64,000 bases of DNA, from assembly GCA_016748015.1 (NCBI GenBank), contig JAAOMT010000029.1, forward strand, positions 360,896 to 424,895, in the 5' to 3' direction. Source of the stretch: Geosiphon pyriformis. Its lineage: Eukaryota; Glomeromycota; Glomeromycetes; Archaeosporales; Geosiphonaceae. Both the position numbers and the translations under genes were made by a program. Below, piece by piece: positions 21,210 to 37,577 of this stretch. Below the pieces are notes generated by a model. The model saw nothing but the letters and a program-made list of their open reading frames with translations. It did not search any database and was not told the origin of the DNA. Positions within the stretch are counted from its first letter, which is position 1. Each line of letters begins with the position of its first letter.

Positions 21210-21865
21210 ATGACAAAAGCAACCAAAAAAAATGGAAATACCAGATCATATTCACACTATAGCTTAACAATTGTTTCAGGCCTTAAGTCAACAACAGTTG
21301 GACATGAAAATTGTTATTAACAACCAAATAATTTGCTATTGAAACACCCAAAAAAAGACAAAGAAGACACCATATCAGTGGCCACCAAAGATGATAAAAA
21401 CTGGATAGACAACTTAATAGAAAAAGTGAAGAACATTTTTGAGAAAATACCTATTATGGCATTAACAGAAGAGCTTACAAAAAAAATTAGAAGCAATAGA
21501 CAGAACAACTTCCAATATCATATTGCTACTACCAGTTAGGTCAAAAGTTAAATATTTAGGAGTTGTATATTGACAAATTCAAGAAAATATTCAACTAAGA
21601 CATAATATGACAAATTGAAGAATTTATCAGAAAGAAAACAAATTCAACACTATATGTTAAAACAATGTACCGACTACACAACATATTTCAGAACTATCCA
21701 GAAATACTGTTACACTCTGACATAAAAACCATAACCATTAACCAATGGGGAAGAATAAACAATACACAAGTAGAAAATGTGAGAAACAGAGTTGAACAAA
21801 CAATACTTGAAAAAGAAGTACTAGAATTAATTCAAAATGAAAATTTCGACAGAGCTCAATATTAA
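21210..21865 (+). pseudogene. ORF3 of the plus-strand family B copy
   Basis: Starts ATGACAAAAGC, the counterpart of ATGACAGAAG in the minus-strand element, and ends FDRAQY with TAA at 21863. An extra A in an A-run near 21225 shifts the frame. Further stops follow, although the segments at 21333-21539 and 21665-21865 remain open. Alignment with 11633-12283 shows the same order of conserved blocks (QQLFQAL-type start, NYPEILL, LEKEVLELI). Confidence 0.6.
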
Positions 21866-21878
21866 AAAAAGGAAATAA
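21864..21878 (+). other. Polypurine tract of the plus-strand family B copy
   Basis: AAAAAAAGGAAATAA directly before the TATTACTC LTR start, in the same position as in the minus-strand element. Confidence 0.75.
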
Positions 21879-22718
21879 TATTACTCATAAAAAGAAAACA
21901 GATATAGAAAAATAGTAGGCCAATAAGAAAGTAGTAGTTAGCACGTGAGCACATTGCTTAGCAATGTAAAGCAATATCAAAAATCATGGCACATTGTTCA
22001 GCAATGTGGAGCAATGTCAAGAAAATATGGCATATTGCTCAGCAATATAAGCATTGCTTGAGAAATTATAGCACATTGCTTGAGAATGTAAGTGATCTCA
22101 TAGAACCCAAATTATGTATATATAGTGGTAGCATTAGAAGTAGAAAAGACAGACCTCTCAGTTTAGATTTTATCTAAGCAATTTTCCAATCCACAAATAT
22201 CAATAAATAATTATTCTTTATCTCAAATTCACTCCTACTATCAACCCTTTATGTTGATATTAATTGATACTTAATCACACTGAAACAATAGCTCTTGATC
22301 ATGGCTATTGACAGAATACTAACTTGTAATTGCTTTTGTTTATTTTCTTTTATTTTTTTTTTATTTCTTTGTTTTGCTAATTGATTAAAGATTAAGTGCT
22401 AAGTTATTGACATCAAAGATAGCCTGGTAAAAGATCCCAAAGAAAGAATATAAGAATTATATATATTAACAGATAGCTTATCAGAAGGGCATCTCTACCA
22501 GATTACTGGCCACCACACTAAAAAAGAAATTCGACGGAATTGCAATTCCAGGAGGCTACTGGGAAGATAACAATTAAATTTCTGTCTATTATACAAAAAA
22601 CTCCACAATGAAACTTTCAGATCAACAAGATCTTCAAAAACCAACATTGATATAGCAATTGAGCACCAAGTTATGGGTTTGTTATTTGATTTGAGACTCC
22701 AAATAATCACCTGTAACA
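21879..22718 (+). repeat. Family B 3' LTR, plus strand, variant U3
   Basis: TATTACTCAT to CCTGTAACA. The flanks and downstream half match the other family B LTRs in reverse complement, but the U3 array is different. A TATATATAG box lies near 22115-22124. Confidence 0.9.
21949..22092 (+). promoter_or_regulatory. 40-41-bp tandem array (GCACATTGCTTAGCAATG type) in variant family B U3
   Basis: Units start GCACATTGCT or GCATATTGCT at 21949, 21989, 22030 and 22071. Each holds an inverted repeat of the form CATTGCTnAGCAATG. The array occupies the same place before the TATA box as the unrelated GGAATCC array in the other LTRs. Confidence 0.72.
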
Positions 22719-24853
22719 ATGGTTGTTTTTTTAAAAAAGTACTAAAGTAACTACAAATGGCAAGTACTTAAGTATACTAATCATTAAATACTAACTAGAG
22801 CTCTTAAATGTTCCAGTCGAGTACAGCAATAATTTTGAAAAGCCAATTATTACTAACAAAAGCTTAATACTACATGACTTTTATTATTAAAACTTTGATT
22901 AGTGTAATAATTCCATTAATTTTAAAAGATAAATTGTTGATTTTGTCAATTGGAGTCTTTATTATTTTATTAGTAATAATAATTCTAATATTAGCAGCTC
23001 AATCAACTTGGTAACTTAATTGGTTTATAAATTATTATATAATAATGCTATCTGTTAATTCACTATTAAAAATAAGCTTAATAAATTAATTATTGATTTG
23101 GGCATCAATATATATAAAAATAATTGGTTTAGTATTAAAAGCAGTTCTACTAAATAATAGTGTTTCTATTTAGTTTTTTAATTCAAAAAAAAATATAGCA
23201 GCAAGTAATTTTTCTTAATAATAGTTGCTAGTAGAATGTTGTTGCCAAGTAATTATTTTTATAATTTTAAGTTTTTGAATTGGATATTTTTTGGGATAAC
23301 CAAAAAACTTAAATAGCTTTGAAAATTCGAGTTTTGGATGTATCTATTTCTTAAATTCTATTGATGTAATTCTGATGGCTGGTTTAATAAACTGGGAATT
23401 AGTTAGTGTATTACTATTGTTAATCTTTAAGTTTGTTAGATGTAATTGATTCTTAGCCTTTGGTTTCCAGTTGGTAATTAAGTTGGAACTTAAAGTGATA
23501 CTTAAATTTGTTGAAGTTGATAGATAACTTGTGGCTGTAATTAATATATTATTGGTACTAGAATTTAATAGATTAAAGATAAATATGTGAGTTGCTATAT
23601 TATTAGTATATAATATAATTGATATTAGTATTATTTTAATAATAAATTGTTGGTGTAGTTTTAGATTTGAAATCTGCAATTGGAATTTCAATATTGATTT
23701 TTCAATAATTTGTTATTTAATTTTGTCTTATAGTTTATTTTTAGGTGTTTTTGTTTACCATAATAGTAATAAATATACATATCTTGTTGCCATAATTGAT
23801 TTAATAATAATAATAGATACAACTGATTCTGAAACTAATTTAAGTTTTCTTAATAGTTACAATATTAAGATAGTTAATAAATAGCAGTATTGTTAACTAA
23901 GTATCCTTCTAATTTCTGATTAATAGAATTGCTAAATTATTTTAGCTTAGAATTTAATTTAAATAATCTATTTATTACTAGATTTACAGCTTGAGCATAA
24001 TTGGCTTTGAACTTGGCTAATTCAAAATTTCTGACATGATTAACTGTATTTTAAAGTGTATTTAGATATAGTAGGCATATTTATTATAAAAAACTACTGT
24101 ATAATCTATAAATAAATTAAGTTAAGATCTAAAGTATTGTAAAATAGTTAATATTAACTGCTTAGATTTGGTGCAGATTTCTGTAAAAGTGTTCTAAGTA
24201 AATGGTAACTGCTTTATTATCATCTTGCTTGATTATAGTAAAACTAATTAATAAGCAATTAATATTGTTGTAATTGCTAAAATATTGTAAAAACACAACT
24301 TTAAATGTATTAAAATCTTGTAGCTTGTTTATTAAGCTTTAATATTATAAGTTTACAGTATCTTATAAGAAGCATAAAATGGTTTAAAAAGTTCTAACAT
24401 CATTTTATTTGTTGACTGTAATGGCTTTTGTTATATTATTTAGTCATGCTTAAGTGTTGTTTTCTTTATTAGTGAATTTTTCAAGTTTGGTGATTAGTAT
24501 ATATACTATTAGTACAAATTGTTGTTATTATAATTGTTAAAAAACAGCAATTGGTACTACTATTAGTTGATTAATTAAGATAATTAAAGGTAAGTTTTGT
24601 TGAAAAATAGGAGCTGAATTTGAATTATTTGAGTTTGGCTGAGTTTAAACAATTAGAATTAAGATTTTTAGATTATTTGGAATTAGATTTTAATTATTAT
24701 TTTTCTGATTACTGTTTTTTTTTTCTTTTAAATTGGTGTTTGCAAAATAACTAATAGATTTGAAATTTGGTTAAAGTAGTAGTAATTAAAGTCTTATTAA
24801 AATTGTTGATCACAATTTAAATTCTTTAAAAAAATTACTATTAGGATTCTAAT
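22719..24853 (-). mobile_element. Strongly decayed family B Gypsy copy, part 1 (protease and gag)
   Basis: Aligns collinearly with about 17200-19445 of the intact-structure element (for example GTTCCAGTC at 22813 with 17279). Nearly every difference is G-to-A or C-to-T on the strand shown. No ORF survives. It is interrupted at 24853 by the hAT-like insertion and resumes at 26895. Confidence 0.75.
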
Positions 24854-26894
24854 GTTTAGTTCAGTTTAGTTCAAGTTTAATTAAACCACTAAACCAAACT
24901 AAACTTAAACAAAAAATTTGGCAAAATATTAAATTTAAACTCAAATCAAACTTAAAATTATTGACTTTGATTAAATTTGAACATATTGTTATTTATAGAA
25001 ATTAGGAATTATAATAGTAGATAAAATAGCCAATCAGAAATAAACATAGTAAAAAGAGAAATTATAGGATTCTAAAATTCCAAAATTGCAGAATTTTTGT
25101 CAAAAAAATTGAAAGATTTTAAGGAATCTTGTATAATATAAATTAAGTATATATAGTAAAAGTATTAGAAGCAGAAAAAATATTTGATTTAGACAAAACA
25201 ATAGCTAGCAATAATTACTTATCTTATACTCTTCCCTTCAAAAATAGTTTTTTATAACTTGAAATAGAATTACATTAATATTAATAAAATATCTAATTAT
25301 CATTCAATTTATGTTATTATTACTTAATTAAAAATATTAATCATTTTCTCCACTATCAATATAAAGTGTTAATAGAATCTAATACTTAATTATATTGGAC
25401 TAATAATTTTTAATTATAGCTATTAACAGAATACCAATTTTTTTTTATTTTTTTATTTTCTTTTGTTTTATTTTTTTGTTGTTTACTAATTAATTAAAAA
25501 GATTAAATGTTGAATATTTGACATCAAAAATAGCCTGGTAAAAGACTTGGAAACAAAAGTAGAAATTTAAGAATAGCTTACTAAAAAGACATAACTGTTA
25601 AAATAAATCAGCCACCATACTAAAGAAAAAAATTTATAAAAAAAACCATCAATTAAATCTCTGTTTATTATACAAAGAACTTAACCAAACTTTTTAAACT
25701 CCAAAATCTTCAGAAATTACCAATATTCTTAGCTATTAAGCATCAAATTATAGATTTGTTATTTGTTTTAATACTTCAAATAATTATTTGTAACAATATG
25801 CAACAAGTTTGGTTTAAAGTTTATAAACATATTTAGGTTTAACTATTAAAAACATTATATTATATTATATTATTATTTAATTTTTTTTTAATAATTTTTG
25901 CATCTATAATTAAAGACACTGTATTACTCTTATATTTTTAGACACTAAGTAAAACCTTATATTTGTAATTATATTTTTATTTGCAAAAAAGACATATTTA
26001 GAAGCAAAAAATAATTCTTGAATTGCCAAATAATTACAAACTATATATATAAGACAAGAAAATTGTATTTGATGTGCTTAAATATCAAATTATTAATAAA
26101 ATGTTAATTTAGATAAACATTTTTTGTAATATACTTTTTACCATGTTATTATATCTATTTTTTTATTGGCCACTTTTTTAAAGATATAACAATCAATTTT
26201 GTCAAGTTTTTTTCCTTTATTATTATTAAAGTCTGCTTCTAATATGAATTATATAACTGATACTATAATATTATTAAAATTGCTATACAACAAAAAACTG
26301 TTATTTGATGTTAGTATAATGTTCAGTATATACTTTATTTCAAAGAGAATATACATTCTAAAGATTTATTTATTATGTAAAAGTTGAAAAATAAAATTAT
26401 TTAAATAAATTAGTAACTTAAAATTCTTATATTTTATTAATATTGTTATTCAAAAATTTTTTTTTGGTAAAATAATGAAATTTTTTCTTTAAATCCAATG
26501 CAGTACAGAGTATTATAGTTGTATTGTTTTAGAGTATATTTAATCAACTTTTTTTTTGCTGTCTTAACCAATAATAAATTTATTTTGGTAAATTGAAAAA
26601 TAGAATTGTTATATATGTATAGTTTTATATATCTTTTTAACTAATTATAGTAATTAAACAAAGTAATAATTAATGAACAAGTAGTATAGTTATATATATT
26701 TTTTAATTTTATTAAACTTAAACAAGTTCATAAACTTTGAATCAAACTTAAATTGAATTCAAACTTGTCAAAAAAGTTTAATGCTGAACTTGAACTAAAC
26801 CTACTTTGAAAAATTAATTTGGTTCAAGTTTGATTTATAATTTAAACTGAACTTAAATAACACCCAAAGTTTGGTTTAATTTGGTTCAATTGAA
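24854..26894. mobile_element. hAT-like insertion with 8-bp target duplication (decayed, no ORF)
   Basis: ATTCTAAT occurs at 24846-24853 and again at 26895-26902, and the family B gag alignment continues across the gap, so 24854-26894 is an insertion. Eight-base duplications are typical of hAT elements. Both ends are packed with short motifs such as GTTCAAGTTT and AAACCAAACT in inverted orientation, a hAT-like subterminal pattern. No canonical terminal inverted repeat or transposase is visible, so it is a decayed or non-autonomous copy. Confidence 0.55.
24987..25795 (+). repeat. Decayed solo family B LTR inside the hAT-like insertion
   Basis: TGTTATTTATAG to TTTGTAACA aligns with the plus-strand family B LTR. 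The four bases ATAT flank both ends (24983-24986 and 25796-25799). Subterminal AGTTTGGTTT-type motifs of the host insertion continue on both sides. Confidence 0.72.
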
Positions 26895-27073
26895 ATTCTA
26901 ATTGCTATAGATTCTTAATAATTTGGGTTTTTTTTGGTTATTTTGGAATATTACTTGTAATAATGGTGTTTTAATATAAGCACAGCTGTTAATATTATCT
27001 GAATAGTGCTTTTAAGTATATAATAATATAATAAGTTAATAAGTAAAATAATTTTTAGTTTTTTCCAGATATG
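26895..27073 (-). mobile_element. Decayed family B Gypsy copy, part 2 (gag)
   Basis: Continues the gag alignment after the hAT-like insertion, for example AGTGCTTTTAAG here with GGTGCTTCCAGG at 19538-19549. It ends at the TATG target site of the next solo LTR. Confidence 0.7.
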
Positions 27074-28049
27074 TTGTTATCAGAAATTTTTGGTCTTTTT
27101 TCTTGAATGTTGTTAATGTTTGATTGTTGTAAATTCATGTTTTCTAGAAGTAGTTAAACCTTTAATAACTGAATTTATCTTTAAATTATTTCCTATAATT
27201 TGAACTATTGGGCTTATAAGTAAAATAATCAATTTTTTGCCAGTTACTTTGTGTAGTTATGTTGTAGTAAATGTCAACTCTTTTCCAGAAATTGCTCATC
27301 TGGAAGCTCACTAAAAATGTGTAGTTATTTTGTTATGAAAATCAATTTTTCTATAGGAATTTTGTCTGTAGACTACCCTAATGATTATAATAAGAAAAAA
27401 ATAAAAGAAAATAAAAGAAAAGTAAAAAAAAATAGAATTGTGTCAAGAGAAATGTTTTCTATTTAGGCTTAGAATCACTAACAGATTACTGAAATTAGTA
27501 GCTAATTAATTTCAAAATGTTAGTTATGTTGAGAAGTTTTAAGTATAATAATTAAAGAATTTGGTTTTTGAATATTTAATTTTTATTTGAGATGTATAAA
27601 AGATGATTTGTTCTAATTAAGATATCTAAAATAAAGTACTAAGATAAAATACTATAAGAAGATACATTTTTTTGAAGAGAAAAGCTTTTTTTTTATACAA
27701 CTTGTTATAGTACTAGTCTTTGAACTTGCACTTTTCTCTTTGTTTTAATTTTGGTAAACTAAAAATACATTTTGGTAAACTACAAGTTATTTCTACAAAT
27801 TATTGATTATTTCGGCCAATTTTTATCAATTTCGGCGAATTTTGACTATATTAAATAGTTCAAGGTATTGTGTAATTTAATCATCTTAATTTCTATGATA
27901 CAAATCGGATTATTAATTAAATAATAATATTTGATAATTTGATTAAATAATAAGTGATAATCGAAATGATAATAATATATGCTAATTAATAATAGGAATT
28001 ATAAGGGTAATTTCATGCTAATTAATAGCTAAAATTCTACTGGTAACAA
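27074..28049 (-). repeat. Decayed solo family A LTR with target duplication
   Basis: TTGTTATCAG to GGTAACAA, aligning throughout with the family A LTRs and in the same orientation. TATG flanks it at 27070-27073 and 28050-28053. The 20-bp array survives near 27750-27850 with clear TTTCGGCGAA cores. Confidence 0.85.
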
Positions 28050-28483
28050 TATGGTTGTATTTTTCTTGAAATTTTTGCTGGAATTTATAGTTTTTCTTTT
28101 CCTTTGTTAATAAAGATAATGAGAAATTTTTGTTTAATATAAGTTTCAATTTTGTGATTTATCTCTGTAATTATTGAAATGAAACTATAATTTTGTGGAA
28201 AATTGATATATTGTAATAGTTTACTATAGAAATTTTTAATAACAGCTTTTGGATTTTCTTGGTTTTTTAAATAGTATATAATCTTTTTGTTTATATAGAA
28301 GTTGAAAACTGATTTTGCTGGCCAATAATTATTTGTTAGTTTAAGATAAGTTTGGTAATATTAAAATAAAAATTTGGCAAAACCCAAATGATTTGTTTCT
28401 ATTACTTCTAATTTTGCCATTTTTTTGAAAATTAATGTTGCTGTTGGTTTTTTGTTGAATTATATCTTATAAAGAGCACCAAA
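28050..28483 (-). mobile_element. Decayed family B Gypsy copy, part 3 (gag N-terminus, primer site)
   Basis: Aligns with 19600-20039, including the AGAGCACCAAA end that contains the reverse complement of the primer-binding site. No ORF remains. Confidence 0.75.
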
Positions 28484-29357
28484 TATTATAAGTAATTATT
28501 TAGAGTATTAAAGTAATAGCAAATCCATAATTTGGTACTTAATAGCTAAATATGATAGTAATTTCTGAAGATTTTGGAGTTTGAAGGTTTTGATTAAGTT
28601 TTTTGTATAATAAACAGAGATATAATTACTGGTTTTTCTTAATTTCTGTTTTCAACATAATAACTAATTTATTTTGGCAGTTATATCTTTTTGGTAAGCT
28701 ATTTTTAAGTTTTTCTATTCTTGTTTTATGAGTTTTTTACCAGATTATTTTTAATGTCAATTATTTAGTACTTAATTTTTAATTAATTAGTAAACAATCA
28801 AGAAATAAAATAATAAAATAATAATAAAATAATAAAATAATAAAATAATAAAAAATTAAAGTCTTATCAATAACTATAATTAAAAACTATTGGTTTAATG
28901 TAATTAAGTATCAAATTCTATTAACCTAGATTGTTAATAATATAAAAGTAATTAATATTTCTTAATTTAGCAATAACAATATAAATTAAATGATAATAGA
29001 TATTTTTATTAATATAAATATAATTTTACTTCAAATTATAAAAAACTATCTTTGAAAAAAAAGATATTTGAATAATTATTTATATTTAATTACTATTCTA
29101 TTGCTACTGTTTTTTTAATACTTTTATTATATATATATAATTTGTATTATATAAGATTCTATATATTTTTACTCTTTTTTTATATTACTTTCTAAAAATA
29201 TGCTCATTTTTGAAAATATGCTTATTTTTTGAGAATGTACATATTTTTGAAAATATGTTATAATTTTCTAAAAATGTGCTTATTTGTTAAGTACTATTTT
29301 CTTATTGGTCTATTTTATAATCTGTTTTTTTTTGTATTTTTTTTTCTATAAATAATA
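28484..29357 (-). repeat. Decayed family B 5' LTR
   Basis: TATTATAAGTAATT to TATAAATAATA, the decayed counterparts of TGTTACAAGTGATT and TATGAGTAACA. It includes a repetitive AAAATATGCT stretch near 29200-29290, resembling the GCACATT-type array. Confidence 0.75.
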
Positions 29358-30877
29358 CTAAAAAACAAAGACAAAAAACTTTTTTTTTCAAAAAATGCTC
29401 TTTAGAGAATTTTGAACATAGAAAAGAAAAAAGGTTTTTTTTATATAAAATATATATAATTAATTTATTTTTATTATAACTAATTTAAATAACTGATTAT
29501 ATATAAAAAAATATAAATTTTACTTATTTTAAAATTTTTAAAGATTTTATTATAATAAATAATAATTGGATTATATTTTTTAAAAAAATTTAATTAAAAC
29601 TAATATCTTAAAAAAAGTTGTATTTAGTAAAAAACTTTTAAATATTAATAGTTAAAATTTAATTAAGCTATTTTTTTGGTTTTTTAAAACTTTTTTTAGT
29701 TATTTATTATATAAATTGGTTTATTAATTTAATATTTTATGTTAAAATTACTGTTTTTTTAATTTTATAATATTATTAATAAAACATATAAGTTAAAATT
29801 AAAATTATTAAAATTAAAATTATAAAATTTGTTTAATTTAAGTTTTTAATAAATTTAATTATTTTTTTATAACTATTAAAATATATTTATTATAAATATT
29901 AATTTTTGTTTTGTTTTAATTACTAATTTATTTTAAAATTTTATTTAGTTTAAAAATAAATATAATTAATAATTAATTGTAATTTATTTTAATAAGTTGC
30001 ATAAAATAAAATTTACAAAATAATAAAGTAAAATTTTATAAATCGAACAAAAAATTAAATTTAAAAACATGTTATAATAAATATATATTAAATAAAATAT
30101 TTAAGTAAAATAAAAAATTGGATTTTTTTGTTTGTTAAATAAGTAATAAATTTAAATAATTAATTACATGTAAAAATACATGATTTATATATATAATAGT
30201 ATTTTATAATTCTAATAAACAATAATAAAATCATATTTTATTAAAACAATAAAAAAAAACATATTAATTTATATTTAAATATTTTAAAACATTTAACAAT
30301 TGAAAAATGTAAAATAAACATAAATATTTAAAAATAATAAATGCACAAATGTATAATAAACTTTTAAAAATTATTTTGTTGAAATTCAAAAATTTAACAA
30401 AATAATAATTCTTAACACAAAATCTATTTTATAATAATAGTTTTTAATTGGTTATGTAGTTAAAATTTGAACTTCATTATAAATATAACAATTTATGATG
30501 ATTATATTAGCACACCTGTTGAAAATTTCAGGTCATTCCATATTCTGTTTCGATTTATTAAAATTGATCATCCTTTAACAGAAAAGAAAGAACTCTAGTT
30601 TCAGTCCAGTAATATGGATCTGAAATATTCCATTGTTTCCTCATAAGAAAAATTTGGTAATTTACTCAAAATTGAAGAACTCTCCCAAACTAAGAAAAAA
30701 GATGCCTATATGCCATTGAAAGAATATCCTAACGATAAAAGAACGCTTGATTTTTTTTCTTTATCACAGTCCTAACAAACTAATATTACAAAAGTTCTGC
30801 AAAAAATGGAAAATTAATAAAATACACACCTAAAGTGCAAAACCACCTAAACGAATCCTGATTAGAGTCGTTTACAA
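29358..30877. other. AT-rich spacer and kinase 3' flank, no gene seen
   Basis: 29358-30480 is almost pure A/T with long T and A runs and no ORF or recognisable repeat. 30480-30877 is less extreme and is probably the kinase 3' untranslated region and downstream flank. Confidence 0.6.
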
Positions 30878-34705
<3,828 letters not shown>

Positions 34706-35535
34706 GATTTATTAAAAATAATTGCAATGAAAATCCACGAAGAACTTCGGGAGACTATAGTTTCTCACAAGTTTGATAAAATATTAATCTTAAATTAATT
34801 ATTCCAGTATAAAACGGGAAAGGATTTTTCAAGCAACTCCTTAGAAATGATTAGTTGTGGTCTGACTTTCTGATCGATCAAAGGTTTACTGTTCGCAATG
34901 AAAGGCTAGTTTAGCGAACTGAGATCGGCTTCTAATTGCAATTTCTTTCGGGAAACGCACTATTGTAGAGCGTTTCGGTGGGATATTTATGAAACAAGCA
35001 GTCTTATGAGTCTCCTAAAAGTTTTCAATTGTGTCAAAGAAGGTGTGAGGAATCGAGTTAAAAAGTCTGGTTTCGTGGAATAAAATCATGAGCGATATTT
35101 GGTATATTTCTCTTGATATTTATTATATCAACTATCAGCATTCTATCTTGATGATCACAACAAATGTGCATCAAACTTCTATTATTATTAAAAGTGTTAA
35201 AAGCTTTCTAAAAAGTAAAAATATGAGCAGAACCAATTGGTTTCTCCACAAATTAAAGAAGCATGTGACTCCAAAATTTCGATCACTTCAAAATTCGAGT
35301 ATTGTGATTGCAGTTTTTTAATACTGACACGTAAATTCAATTGTACTTTACAATACTAAGAGTGAGTGATTTGGTGTCAAAGGTTATTTCCTCGTAAGTT
35401 ACTCGGCTCTTTTGCAAATCACCTACTGTCTGGCTCCGATATGATTTTTCGAGCAGTGATCAGAATTTGGTCTACCTCTCATTTCCGATAAGAGGCCTCG
35501 TTGAGTCGAAGTACTCTTGAAATTTAGAGCCTATT
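34706..35535. promoter_or_regulatory. Shared intergenic region of a divergent gene pair
   Basis: This 830-base space separates the start codons of the kinase (minus) and the hydrolase (plus) and must hold both promoters and 5' untranslated regions. It is visibly less AT-rich than the neighbouring spacers. A 77-codon frame at 35088-35321 has no recognisable product and I do not call it a gene. Confidence 0.5.
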
Positions 35536-37577
35536 ATGACCACCAATCGTGCGGTTATGCTCGCTTCACAACTAGTAAGATTCTAAACCAAAAGTTAAGA
35601 TTTTGAATTCTACTAAATTGCAAGCATATTCTTGAATTTTTGCTTCCATCACTATTTATAGGCTGTTGTTCTTCATCAAAGAAAATTCAGTAGTCGAATA
35701 TTTACATTAAATCGCCCTGAAAAACATAATGCCCTAAATTTGGATATGGTCCGCAACATTACGCCGCAATTGCAGGTATAATTCCTGAATAATTAGAGAC
35801 AACTATTTTCGATTAGTGATTTCTCATACTTTTTCTCTTTTTTATAGGTGCATAATCGATTCTTTATTACGTTTTTATTGCCTCCTTAATTAGTATCATT
35901 TTTCCGGTTTGCTTTATCCAGGCATGGAATGAATCAGACCTTTGTAAAGTGATTATTATCAAAGGAACCGGAAGCAAGGCATTTTGTGCTGGAGGCGATG
36001 TGAGAGGTCCTTCAGTATTTGAATATTTGCAACTCATTTCATTTTACATTTTTTCAATAAATAAATAAATATTCTGGCTTTGTAGAGGTGATTGAACTTG
36101 CAGAACGTGAAAAACGTCAGTACCCTCAAAGAAATCAAAGTTTAAATGCTTTGAAGTTTTTTAAAGAAGAGTATCAGTTAAATCATCTCATCGCAACCTT
36201 GGATAAACCCTTTGTCGCATTTATGAATGGAATTACAAGTGGATTATATTTCTTTATATTATTTGCCTTCTCCGAAATGCCCGATTTAATTTAAACCCAT
36301 TTCCTATTTTTTCCTTTAGTGGGAGGAGGCGTTGGACTTTCGGTTCATGCTCCATTTCGTGTGGCCACAGAAAACACAGTTTTTGCTATGCCAGAAACAC
36401 AAATAGGATTTTTTCCCGATGTGGGTGGTTCATTTTTCTTACCTCGAATGGATGGCGAGATCGGGACATACTTAGCTTTGACAGGAGCGTATCTAAATGG
36501 TTATGATGTATTGTATGTACTTTACATTTATTCATTTTAAAGAATACATAATTGAATAAAAACTATGCTTAAATTTCTTAGCCAATCTGGGATTGCGACC
36601 CATTATGTGCCTTCTGAACGACTGGATAATTTGGAAGAGCGATTAAGTGAATTGGAAAGTGACGATTACGAAGTGATAAATTCGGCTATTGAGGATTTTG
36701 TCGGGGACCCTGTTAATAGATCTTATTTCATCAGCGGAGAAACCAGAAAATCCATTGATAGGTGAGGACGAGAATTTTACATTATATTTTTTCACAGCTA
36801 TCCCTAATTAAGGATTTATTATCAAACTGATAGGATATTCAGTCACAATACTTTCGAAAATATTATCTCTGCTTTAGAGAAAGAAAATACATCATGGGCA
36901 GTGGAAACCAAGAACAAGATTTTGCAAATGTCCCCTACAAGCTTAAAGGTATCGGATCATATATAACTTATATATTCATTCTTGCTACCTTACGTCTTTT
37001 GTCTGTTATTATTTTTGCAGGTTACATTGAGTTTAATGCGCAAAGGCAGGAAATTGGGTATCGCCGATTGTTTCCAAATGGAATACCGATTAGCGCAAAA
37101 GTTTTTGGTTCGAATTTCTATATATTATTCCTTTGCATTCATCAGTGTTCGTATAAAACTAAATCTGAAATAATTTCTCAGGAAAAATCCGATTTTGTGG
37201 AAGGAGTGACTGCACGATTAATTAATAAAACTAGCCCCAAATGGAACCCTCCTAGTCTTGAAGAAATTTCGGATAAGGACATTGAAGAATTTTATTTGAA
37301 ATCTCCAGTTCTTTCCTCGCTTAACCTCTTAAATCCTCGTTCTTATGAACGTTATCCTTTTGCCCAATTCGCTCTGCCATCGGAAGAAGAAGTAAAAAAA
37401 GTTGTTACGGGTGAAAATAGAGATGTTGGGTCACTAGCACTAACAAAACCTGAAGTTTTGGATTTCTTTTTAAAAGATCGTAACGGTAAGATCGGAGTTC
37501 GTGAGAAGATTCTAGAAATTCTGGCTAGAAAAACTCGAACTCTCGGTGGTAGCGATAGCTTGCAATGGGATTCATAA
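35536..37577 (+). CDS. HIBCH: 3-hydroxyisobutyryl-CoA hydrolase (enoyl-CoA hydratase superfamily)
   Basis: I assemble nine exons: 35536-35574, 35662-35775, 35922-36006, 36086-36238, 36320-36512, 36582-36761, 36834-36948, 37021-37107 and 37182-37577. All junctions are GT-AG and in phase, giving 453 residues. Motifs: [13 protein letters not shown] near the start, [10 protein letters not shown] (oxyanion-hole region), [18 protein letters not shown], and [16 protein letters not shown] with the Glu and Asp typical of [27 protein letters not shown] and [10 protein letters not shown] follow. The enzyme releases 3-hydroxyisobutyrate from its CoA ester in mitochondrial valine breakdown. In yeast the homologue Ehd3 is also a mitoribosomal subunit (mS47), and the C-terminal [12 protein letters not shown] extension resembles fungal members. 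The N-terminus is short, with no strong targeting peptide. Confidence 0.94.

Noticed and set aside
26199-26387. 62-codon frame within the hAT-like insertion
   Set aside because: Low-complexity, AT-driven, no transposase motif.
29358-30480. Centromere or mitochondrial insertion suggested by extreme AT content
   Set aside because: No satellite periodicity or organelle genes are visible. Similar AT-rich spacers occur elsewhere in the window next to decayed elements.
35088-35321. 77-codon plus-strand frame in the intergenic region of the divergent pair
   Set aside because: No recognisable domain, AT-driven composition, and it lies in the expected promoter/leader space. Chance frame.
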